Shown: positions 21,536 through 29,700 of the stretch, piece after piece
Layout of the letters: every line of letters starts with the position of its first letter
Position numbering within the stretch: position 1 is the stretch's first letter
Source of the DNA: Eubacteriales bacterium
Lineage (GTDB): Bacteria > Bacillota > Clostridia > Peptostreptococcales > Anaerovoracaceae
Direction: 5' to 3'
Length of the DNA stretch: 46,746 bases
Assembly (NCBI GenBank): GCA_028692105.1
Contig: JAQUYC010000012.1
Coordinates: forward strand, 1 to 46,746
Made by a program: the position numbers and the translations under genes
Notes under the pieces: generated by a model
Told to the model about the DNA's origin: nothing
What the model saw: only the letters and a program-made list of their open reading frames with translations
Databases searched by the model: none

Positions 21536-22510
21536 ATGCGGTATTTTGAGATTAAAATCAACACGACACAAGACGAAATTGACCTGCTGACCTGTATTCT
21601 TATGGATATGGGCATAGCAGGTTTTGCTATTGATGATGCAAGAGACTTCCGGGATCTGTTGAATAAAAAGAACCCTCACGATTGGGATTATATTGATGAA
21701 AACCTGTATGAAATGGAGAATTTGAAGACAGGGATCACATTTTATCTTGAAGAAACAGAAGAAGGAAAACGGATTCTAAAAAAATTACAGGAGAAGATTG
21801 AAGAATTAATAAAGGTGGTACCGGATCCCGAAAATAAAGTTGATTTCAATCAGTTAGAGATGAATTGGCAGCTTGTTGACGACGCAGACTGGAAAGATAA
21901 ATGGAAAGAGTATTTCAAACCGGTTAAGCTTACTGAAAGAATCGTTGTAAAACCGACTTGGGAAGCGTATGAAGCGGCAGAAGATGAGCTTATAATCGAA
22001 ATCGACCCGGGTATGGCATTTGGGACGGGTACACATCCCACTACGTTTCTATGCATACAGCTGCTTGAAAAATATATTGAGAAGGGAAAAGATACCGTTC
22101 TTGATATAGGCTGCGGATCCGGCATTTTGTCAATTACGGCGGCTCTATTAGGTGCATCTGCTATTTTAGCTGTTGATATTGACCCAATGGCTGTTAAAGT
22201 TACAAAAGATAATATTAAAACGAATCATCTCTCATCCGAAGTTCGTGTAATTGAAGGAGATCTCACTAATGGCATAGATGTAAAGGCTGATATAGCAGTG
22301 GCAAACCTTATGGCAGATCTTGTGATTTCACTTTCAGAGGATATTCCACGGCATCTTAAAGGAAAGGGAGTATATATCTCGTCGGGGATATTAATCGAAA
22401 AAAAAGAACAGGTTGTTTCTGCAATTGAAACATGTGGATTTAAAATATTGGAAATCCTTGAGGAAGGGGAATGGTGCGCAATCGCCGCTCAAATTAAAGG
22501 AGAAATATGA
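21536..22510 (+). CDS. prmA: Ribosomal protein L11 methyltransferase PrmA
   Basis: PrmA uses SAM to trimethylate lysines and the N-terminus of ribosomal protein L11. At 324 residues it has the N-terminal L11-recognition domain and the class I methyltransferase core: PGMAFGTGTHPTT, VLDIGCGSGILSI (SAM loop), AVDIDPMAV and the NLMADL motif standing for the usual N-[IL]-[LM]-A segment. GGAGG precedes the ATG. Its position after dnaJ and its four-base overlap with rsmE are conserved in Firmicutes. Confidence 0.95.
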   Translation: MRYFEIKINTTQDEIDLLTCILMDMGIAGFAIDDARDFRDLLNKKNPHDWDYIDENLYEMENLKTGITFYLEETEEGKRILKKLQEKIEELIKVVPDPENKVDFNQLEMNWQLVDDADWKDKWKEYFKPVKLTERIVVKPTWEAYEAAEDELIIEIDPGMAFGTGTHPTTFLCIQLLEKYIEKGKDTVLDIGCGSGILSITAALLGASAILAVDIDPMAVKVTKDNIKTNHLSSEVRVIEGDLTNGIDVKADIAVANLMADLVISLSEDIPRHLKGKGVYISSGILIEKKEQVVSAIETCGFKILEILEEGEWCAIAAQIKGEI

Positions 22511-23244
22511 GCAGATTTTTTGTTGATGCTAAGGCAATCCTGGATAATTCTATTAGAATAACTGATGCTGATGACAGAAAGCATATACTGAAAGTCCTAC
22601 GCCTTGGGATTGGAGACATTATAAGTGTATCTGATTCGGCAGAATTCGAGTATAAAGCTGAAATTATTTCGTCCGAAAAAGACTTTATAGAAGCTAAGAT
22701 ATTGGACAAACAGAAATTTGCCGGAGAACCTGAACTGAAGATCACTCTTTTCCAGGGTATCCCTAAAAAGGGGAAAATGGAGACGATAATTCAAAAGACA
22801 GTCGAACTGGGGGTTTTTTCTGTCGTTCCTGTATTTACAGACCGGACAGTTGTGATAGACCATGGTAATTTCAATAAAAAGATTGAACGTTGGCAAAAGA
22901 TTTCTGATGAGGCTGTTAAACAATGCAGGAGAGGCATAATTCCTCAAATCAGGCAGCAAATTTCATTTAAAGAAATGCTTGAAGTTATAACTAATTATGA
23001 TCTGATATTATTCCCGTATGAGAATGAAAAAAACCTTACAATTAAAAGCTGTCTTAGGATGATAACCGAAAAACCGAAAGATATTGCCGTAATAATAGGG
23101 CCCGAAGGAGGTTTCTCCGATAATGAAGCAAATATTCTCATAAAAAACGGAGCCTGCAGCGTATCTCTTGGTAAAACCGTATTAAGAACGGAGACAGCAG
23201 GTATGGCTGCAATTGCTATGATAATGTATGAATTAGAGCTATGA
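22507..23244 (+). CDS. rsmE: 16S rRNA m3U1498 methyltransferase RsmE
   Basis: RsmE methylates U1498 of 16S rRNA. The 245-residue SPOUT protein shows the N-terminal PUA-like part (DDRKHILKVLRLGIGD), LFQGIPKKGKMETIIQKTVELGV, the RWQKISDEAVKQCRRG region, and the knotted SAM site IGPEGGFSDNEA with LGKTVLRTETAGMAAIAM. The ATG overlaps the prmA stop (ATGA). It ends six bases inside the convergent M23 gene, so no terminator separates the two. Confidence 0.95.
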   Translation: MSRFFVDAKAILDNSIRITDADDRKHILKVLRLGIGDIISVSDSAEFEYKAEIISSEKDFIEAKILDKQKFAGEPELKITLFQGIPKKGKMETIIQKTVELGVFSVVPVFTDRTVVIDHGNFNKKIERWQKISDEAVKQCRRGIIPQIRQQISFKEMLEVITNYDLILFPYENEKNLTIKSCLRMITEKPKDIAVIIGPEGGFSDNEANILIKNGACSVSLGKTVLRTETAGMAAIAMIMYELEL

Positions 23245-24333
23245 GCTTTCCTTAATATCTTCTGTTTCCAGGAAATAACGCGGTTCTATGAAATCATATT
23301 TCCTATAATACTCTTTTTCATCTGTATTTTGGTATACCTGGCTTTTATTTTTCAATAGAAGTTTGCAGATACTGTACAAATCCACCCAGATTTGGTTTGG
23401 ACTATCTTTCAGGCTTTCATCAAAGATAAGCTGCACCCCGACATGAAGATGCGGAGTGTCGATATTATTGACATTTTCCTTTCTGCTGTAACCGGATCTC
23501 CCCGAATACCCTATAACATCGCCTGCTTTTACGGCCTTGCCAACAGTAAGGTCAGCACTATATGGCCGATCCTTTCTTAAATGAGCATAATAGTAATAAC
23601 GTTTTTTATCAAAACTCCTTATACCGATTCTCCAACCGCCATACTGGTTCCATCCCATGGCTTCCACTATGCCGCTCTCTATTGCGATTATGGGTGTTCC
23701 TGTCCCAATCATCAGATCATGGCCAAAATGTTTACGATTATAGCCATAGCTTCTTCCTGCTCCAAAATCATCATAGTCGGAATACCAATATCCTGCTGGC
23801 ACAGGAGAGAATGCCTTTAACCCATATTTAGATTCCCATACGACATCTCCTCCTGATTCTGACTCAATAGGTACCTGAACCATAAATTCACCAAGGAATC
23901 CTCCTAAAACAGCAGTATATGCTTGGTTATAGTAGTTGTAAAGCTTCATGTCCCGGGTAATAATATCAATGGATTCTCCCTGATTCAGCCGTTCAACAAG
24001 ACTATTAAGATCCTTGGATTTATAAGAATTGAAATTCCCGCCGTATTTAGCAGCAAGATAAGCCAATACTTCTGTCCACTTTAAATGTATTTCCTTGTCA
24101 TAAGACTCTATGTCCATATACATAGTTTTTTCGAGCAACTGATAAGGAACATTGAATTCGACCCAATTAATGGTGTCATCTGTTTCAGATTGCAGTACAG
24201 GCTGGTTTAACGGAGAAATACGAAACAATAAAAGAATAATTGCTGCAGTTAAAATAACGGAGAACAAGATAATCAGTTTCAATAACCCTGGATGCAGATA
24301 TTTGAAATATCTCAATCTTTTTTTTAGTTTCAA
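23239..24333 (-). CDS. Membrane-anchored M23 (LytM-type) metallopeptidase
   Basis: The 364-residue protein has a cytoplasmic basic start, one membrane helix (about 16-39) and an external M23 domain in the C-terminal half. Metal-binding marks are HFGHDLMIGTG (HxxxD) and PHLHVGVQ (HxH), with the usual IESGIVEAMGWNQYGG and GYSGRSGYS strands, so the enzyme looks catalytically complete. M23 peptidases cut peptide cross-links of cell-wall murein. Sporeformers use such proteins in engulfment and cortex remodelling (SpoIIQ, SpoIVFA-like), but this sequence does not identify one. The start is TTG 24333 behind CGGAGG; the ATG just before it is out of frame. It converges on rsmE with a six-base overlap. 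Confidence 0.85.
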   Translation of the reverse strand: MKLKKRLRYFKYLHPGLLKLIILFSVILTAAIILLLFRISPLNQPVLQSETDDTINWVEFNVPYQLLEKTMYMDIESYDKEIHLKWTEVLAYLAAKYGGNFNSYKSKDLNSLVERLNQGESIDIITRDMKLYNYYNQAYTAVLGGFLGEFMVQVPIESESGGDVVWESKYGLKAFSPVPAGYWYSDYDDFGAGRSYGYNRKHFGHDLMIGTGTPIIAIESGIVEAMGWNQYGGWRIGIRSFDKKRYYYYAHLRKDRPYSADLTVGKAVKAGDVIGYSGRSGYSRKENVNNIDTPHLHVGVQLIFDESLKDSPNQIWVDLYSICKLLLKNKSQVYQNTDEKEYYRKYDFIEPRYFLETEDIKESS

Positions 24334-24523
24334 GAATCATACCTCCGGATTTCATCTTATATGTGATTAAAAAACATTAAACAGCATCTGATTCAAAAAG
24401 GGCAATATTACAATAAGATATGCTTAAACAATTAAGATTATGATTTACAGAAAAAAAGTCAACTGCTAAAATAGACAAGTAGTGGTATATTAAATAGATA
24501 TTAAATAAGAATCGGAGTCAAAT

Positions 24524-25870
24524 ATGAAAATTGCATTTCACACCTTAGGGTGCAAAGTTAATCAATATGAAACACAGGCCTTGAAAGAAAAATTTATGAA
24601 TAAAGGTTACGAGATTGTTGGTGAAGATGAATATTCCGATATTTATATAATCAACACATGCACCGTAACAGGGTTGGCAGATCGTAAGTCAAGACAGTTC
24701 ATAAGAAAAGTAAAAAAAATCAATCCGGAAAGTGTAACAGCGGTTATCGGCTGTTATGCCCAGGTCAGTCCTGAGGAAGCAAAAGCTATAGAAGGTGTTA
24801 ACATTGTTGTAGGAACTAATGAAAAGAACAGGCTGATTGACTATATCGAAAATTATGTAAACACGAACAGCGATAACGTAGATTGTCATATCAATAGACT
24901 GGAACAGCTTACGGAATATGAAGAAACGGGTATTATTACTTCGATGGACTCAAGAAGTAGGGCCTATATAAAAGTACAGGAAGGCTGCAACAGATTTTGC
25001 TCCTATTGCATCATACCTTTTGCACGGGGAACAGTCAGAAGCAGAGAAAAAGATGAGATTATAAAAGAAGCACAAAGCTTGATAGGGCAGGGGTTCAAAG
25101 AAATAGTCCTCACAGGTATAAACACTGCATTATATGGCACGGATAACATGAAGATAAACGGCTTGATGAGAAACTTAGAGGAGGTTTACGGTATAGAAGT
25201 TATAGTAAACTTAATTAACGGGCTCACCGGAGATTTCAGGATCCGCCTCGGATCACTGGAACCAAACGTGATTCATAAGGAATATGCAAAGAGATTATTG
25301 AAATATGAAAGACTTTGCCCGCATATGCATCTATCTCTTCAGAGCGGAAGTGACAGGATATTAAGTGCAATGAATCGCAGTTATAATATAGAAGAATATA
25401 TGCAGCTTGTAAATATTCTGCGAGATCATGATAGCGGATATGGAATAACAACTGATATTATTGTCGGATTTCCTGGAGAAACGGAGAAAGACTTTGAAGA
25501 AAGCTGCCGTTTAGTACAAAAAGCCGGTTTTTGCAAAGTTCATGTATTCAAATATTCAAAAAGAGAGGGAACTAAGGCAGCGAATATGAGTGATCATATT
25601 GCACCTGAGATAAAGAAAAGAAGAAGTGATAAGCTGATACGAATAGCGGAGGAAACAGCAAATAAATTCTTCCTTTCACAGCTTGGAACTGTGAGGAAGG
25701 TTCTTTTCGAGAAATATGATGAAGCGACCGGTTTGCTGGATGGATTGTCGGATAATAATATTAAAGTATTCAGCAATGGGGATAAGAATATGGAAGGGAA
25801 ATTTGTTCTTGTCGAATTGTTTGAACCCTGTAATGGCGGGGTAAAAGGTAAAATAATAAATAAAATATGA
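24524..25870 (+). CDS. mtaB: tRNA t6A37 methylthiotransferase MtaB
   Basis: MtaB adds a methylthio group to t6A37 of ANN-decoding tRNAs, giving ms2t6A, which helps decoding accuracy. The 448-residue protein has the three-cysteine UPF0004 domain (LGCKVNQYE, NTCTVT, IGCYAQ), the radical SAM motif CNRFCSYCIIPFARG, RLGSLEPN and SLQSGSDRIL, and a C-terminal TRAM domain. The N-terminal LGCKVNQYE form separates it from MiaB and RimO. About 190 bases separate it from the divergent M23 gene. It ends before the riboswitch-controlled operon. Confidence 0.93.
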   Translation: MKIAFHTLGCKVNQYETQALKEKFMNKGYEIVGEDEYSDIYIINTCTVTGLADRKSRQFIRKVKKINPESVTAVIGCYAQVSPEEAKAIEGVNIVVGTNEKNRLIDYIENYVNTNSDNVDCHINRLEQLTEYEETGIITSMDSRSRAYIKVQEGCNRFCSYCIIPFARGTVRSREKDEIIKEAQSLIGQGFKEIVLTGINTALYGTDNMKINGLMRNLEEVYGIEVIVNLINGLTGDFRIRLGSLEPNVIHKEYAKRLLKYERLCPHMHLSLQSGSDRILSAMNRSYNIEEYMQLVNILRDHDSGYGITTDIIVGFPGETEKDFEESCRLVQKAGFCKVHVFKYSKREGTKAANMSDHIAPEIKKRRSDKLIRIAEETANKFFLSQLGTVRKVLFEKYDEATGLLDGLSDNNIKVFSNGDKNMEGKFVLVELFEPCNGGVKGKIINKI

Positions 25871-25884
25871 ACTATAACTTAGCA

Positions 25885-25920
25885 TTAGTACACAGTTAAT
25901 TCGCAACTAATTTGTACTAA
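25885..25920. repeat. Interrupted palindrome downstream of mtaB
   Basis: TTAGTACA (25885-25892) with TGTACTAA (25913-25920), plus inner AGTT/AACT, makes a two-tier stem. No T run follows, so terminator function is doubtful. It might be a weak mtaB 3' end or a protein site in front of the riboswitch promoter about 75 bases on. Confidence 0.45.
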
Positions 25921-25993
25921 ACAATAGTGCAGCAATGAAACAACATATCAATGTTCAGAAATAAAAAAAAATATCAAAATATTGAAAAAGCTG

Positions 25994-26022
25994 TTGCAAT
26001 TTGTAGAATAATCAAATATGAT
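25994..26022 (+). promoter_or_regulatory. Sigma-A promoter driving the riboswitch leader
   Basis: TTGCAA (25994-25999) and TATGAT (26017-26022) are exactly 17 bases apart. The start would be near 26029, just before the aptamer, leaving a leader of about 150 bases. Confidence 0.65.
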
Positions 26023-26045
26023 TAAAAATATTAAATAGAGTAGTC

Positions 26046-26128
26046 TTTAAGGGCAAACCGGTCGAAAGGCCGGGACGCAAAGCCAAGAGTCTAAAGCATA
26101 AAATATGCGATGACGGTCTTGCTGCAAA
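26046..26128 (+). promoter_or_regulatory. Cyclic di-GMP class I (GEMM-I) riboswitch aptamer
   Basis: The conserved core is clear: GGGCAAACC, a stem capped by a GAAA tetraloop (CCGGTCGAAAGGCCGG), then GGGACGCAAAGCC, the AGTCTAAAGC segment, a short apical stem (GCATA/TATGC) and ATGACGGTCTTGCTGC. This is the layout of the class I aptamer with its tetraloop and receptor (Rfam c-di-GMP-I). The 3' side (from 26113) is shared with the terminator that follows, so the two structures exclude each other and ligand binding is predicted to permit transcription. End positions of the outer stem are approximate. Confidence 0.93.
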
Positions 26129-26154
26129 AGATATTTTGCAGAAGGCCGTTTTTT
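26113..26154 (+). terminator. Riboswitch expression platform: intrinsic terminator
   Basis: ACGGTCTT-G-CTGCAAAA (26113-26129) pairs with TTTTGCAGAAGGCCGT (26134-26149) around a GATA loop, giving 16 pairs with one bulged G, followed by six T (26149-26154). Bases 26113-26128 also form the 3' side of the c-di-GMP aptamer. The start codon of the first gene is 25 bases further on. Confidence 0.92.
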
Positions 26155-26179
26155 GTTTGGCAGGAAACAGAGTTAAGAT

Positions 26180-26710
26180 ATGAGAAAATATTATATATAT
26201 TTGATGTATTTGATTGTCATTACTTTTGTAGTAACCGCTGTATCGTTTTCCAAATACTTATCCACCGTGGACGGAGGGGGCAGCGTTAAAGTTGCAGTAC
26301 CGGTCATTGAATATATCCCGGTAAGCGCGACGTTCAATGATGTTCCTATATCCGGGATTACCGGCGGAGGTATTGTTCTTAACGATCTCGAACCCGGTGA
26401 TAAACTGATTTATAATTTCAACATTTTAAATCATAATGATACAAAACAAAATCAGGTTCTGTTAAAATATGACATCTCTGTCTCTTTTGACCCGGACCCT
26501 CAAGTTATACCGCTGACATATACGTTATCGCCTGCAGCAATTTACTCCTCTCAAGGTGAGTGGACGTATCTGGGCTATGCATATCAGGAGACGCACAGCT
26601 ATACGCTGACTGTCTTATGGGGTGGCGAACTGTACGATACGGGGTATTTGAATAAGGAACAGTTGATAGAAATCAGAATTGATTCAGAACAGGCAGACAG
26701 CCTGGAATAA
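26180..26710 (+). CDS. TasA/camelysin-like small secreted protein, first gene of the riboswitch operon
   Basis: The 176-residue protein starts with a short basic N-region and a hydrophobic helix (5-21), then VSFSKYLSTVDGGGSVKVAV. The F-S-K-Y motif and Gly/Val-rich stretch after the helix match the SipW-cognate signal class of TasA and CalY (usually FAKY). The mature part has LEPGDKLIYNFNILNHND and LKYDISV, resembling the PG..-[YF]-x-[IF]-x-[IV]-x-N segment of TasA-fold proteins, including the one at 32781. It lacks cysteines and cell-wall anchors. The ribosome binding site is weak (AGGAAA, poorly spaced). I infer a minor fibre subunit or adaptor; the family match is moderate and needs a structure comparison. 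Confidence 0.7.
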   Translation: MRKYYIYLMYLIVITFVVTAVSFSKYLSTVDGGGSVKVAVPVIEYIPVSATFNDVPISGITGGGIVLNDLEPGDKLIYNFNILNHNDTKQNQVLLKYDISVSFDPDPQVIPLTYTLSPAAIYSSQGEWTYLGYAYQETHSYTLTVLWGGELYDTGYLNKEQLIEIRIDSEQADSLE

Positions 26711-26778
26711 TCATAGGGATATATTAATTCAATAACAGTGCATTATCGCAATATTATAAGGGGAGGAGGGTGAGATAA

Positions 26779-29700
26779 ATGACAGATAAATCAACCGGTA
26801 AGTCTGGGGCGAAAAGATTATACAGACTATCGTATTATGTTATTTTGATTGCCTTACTCATAACTATACCGTTTTCCAGCTATATATCGTTTGGGAAATA
26901 TGTGCTTGAACCGATCACATACACTACAGCACTTTACTCGTCCGAAGCATTTACTGTCACATCTATAGGGGCTATAACAGGAAACGCACAGATCGCTCAG
27001 ACTTTGACAGCGGGAAACTTAACTCCGGCAAGTGCATTGGTTGATTACAAGTGGCAGAGAGCTGCAACATCGGGTGGGATATATACGGACATTTCAGGGG
27101 CAACTTCAAACACATATACTCTTACAGCAAGCGATAAAGATTATTATATTAAAGTCATTGCAACCGGCAAAGATGGTTATACAGGAATTGTGAGCAGTCA
27201 GTACACAGGGCCCGTGGAAGCGATCCCTGTAACAGGGATAGGAACTATCAGCGGTATAGCCCAGGTAAGCAAAACATTGACTGCAGGAACGCTTGTACCA
27301 AGCGGTGCGACAGCAAATTACAAGTGGCAGAGAGCTGCAACATCAGGTGATATTTATGTAGATATTTCAGGGGCATCTTCAAGTACATATACGTTGGCAC
27401 CGGGTGATAAGGATTACTATATCAGAGTAGTTGCGACAGGCTTCGGCAGCTATGAGGGCTCTGTGAGCAGCGCCTATAAAGGACCGATAGCAGCAGGTTT
27501 CATAACTGCCATCGGACCGATAAGCGGAACGACCACAAACGGACAGACTCTGACAGCAGGTACACTTACTCCGTTTGGAGCTACCGCAACCTATCAATGG
27601 CAAAGAAATATAAATGGAACAGGGTTTGTTAATATTACAGGAGCGACAGCGAGTACTTATACCTTGACGGGAGCTGATCAAAACTCCTATATAAGAGTAA
27701 TAGCAACGGGAATAGGTGCCTATACCGGTACTGTTACAAGTGAATTTGTAGGACTTGTAGGTGCGCAGATCATACCGATCACATCTATGGGGCCGATCGG
27801 AGGGACTTCACAGGTAGGAAAAGTTCTTTCCGCAGGTTTGTTGGAGCCCTCAAGCGCTACAGCAACATATTTATGGCAGAGATGCGATACCCCGAATGGA
27901 ACTTATGTAAGTATAGAAGGAGCAACGTCGAACACATATACTCTTCAACCTGAAGATAAAGATAAATATATAAAGGTTACTGCAGTAGGATCTGGTACGT
28001 TTTCAGGCACTCTAACAAGCAATTATAGAGGTCCTGTAGCAGCAGGTGTGATCACTGCGATAGGACAGATAAGCGGTACTACTGCAGTCGGGGAAATTTT
28101 GACAGCAGGGACCCTGTCCCCACCGAATGCTACAGTTACTTATCAATGGCAAAGAAGTCTTTCCACCAACGGCACATACGAGAATATTACTGGTGCTACC
28201 TCGAGTACATACACTCTTACTTCGAGTGACCAAGGATATTTCTTAAAAGTAACTGTCACAGGATACGGTACCTATACAGATACTGCGGCAAGTGCATATA
28301 CAGGACCGGTGAGCATTACGGTAATACCTCTTACGGATATTGGTGTGATCAGCGGAATAACCCAGGTGGGTAAAACACTTACAGCAGGATCCCTAAGCCC
28401 TGCCGGAGCAACCGCCACCTATCAATGGATGCGTTCCGATTATGAAAACGGGGATTATGAGAATATACCGGGGGCAACTTCAAGTACATATACTCTGACA
28501 GCCAACGATATGGGTCATTATTTTAAGGTGCAGGCAATAGGATCCAATACATATTCGGGAACAGTAATCGGTGCTGGCAAAGGACCAGTATCTGCTGCCG
28601 AGATTACTGCCATTGGACCGATAAGCGGAACGACAACGAAAGGGCAGACACTGACAGTAGGTACACTGACCCCTTACGGAGCGACAGCTACATACAAATG
28701 GCAGAGATCGGACGGAATTGAACCTTTCACAGACATAGTTGGAGGCACTGCCAGCAGCTATACATTGACAGGTCTGGATAATTATAGATATATTCGTGTC
28801 GTAGCAACAGGTTATGGAGCATACACGGGAGTGGTGATAAGCGAATTTGTCGGAAGGGTAACTGATACTGTTACACCTATAACATCAATCGGTGGGATAA
28901 ACGGCAATGCTGAGGTTGGACAGGTATTAACAGCAGGTACTCTAAGCCCAGCTGGTGCGATGGCGACTTACCAATGGATGAGATGTGATACGCATGACGG
29001 CACTTATGAGATAATTATAGGATCTACAGGTTTTTCCTATACGCTAAACTCAGCGGATAAGGATAAATATATTAAAGTAATTGCAACCGGAGCCAGTAAT
29101 TATTCCGGCTCAGTGACAAGCACAAATAAAGGACCAGTTGCAGCAGGTCAGGTAACTGCCATCGGGTCGATCAGCGGTACGACAACAGTTGGACAGACAC
29201 TGTCAGCAGGAACATTGTCACCATACAACGCCACAGTTGATTACCAGTGGCAAAGAGCCATGACTTCAGGAGGGTCCTATTCAGACATTGCAAATGCAAA
29301 TGCCGGTACTTATACAATAACAACAGAAGATGAAGGATATTATATAAGAGTAGTTGCCATAGGTACTGGGGCCTATACAGGGACTGCAATCAGCGCTTAT
29401 ACAGGTCCGGTAAGTGTTACCGCTGCTCCGCTCACAGGGATCGGAGTGATCAGCGGAACCGCAGAGGTAAGTAAGACTCTAACAGCCGGACCACTGACTC
29501 CAGCCGGTGCAACTGCCACTTATCAATGGATGAAGGCAGACACATCAGATGGAACTTATGAGATTATTCCCGGAGCTACCGGCTCAACTTATACACTGAC
29601 CAGTGCAGAAAAGGGGCAATATATCAAAGCCCAGGCTATAGCTTCTGGAGCATACTCAGGCACTGTAACCAGCGCTTTCAAAGGACCGGTTGCGGCTGCC

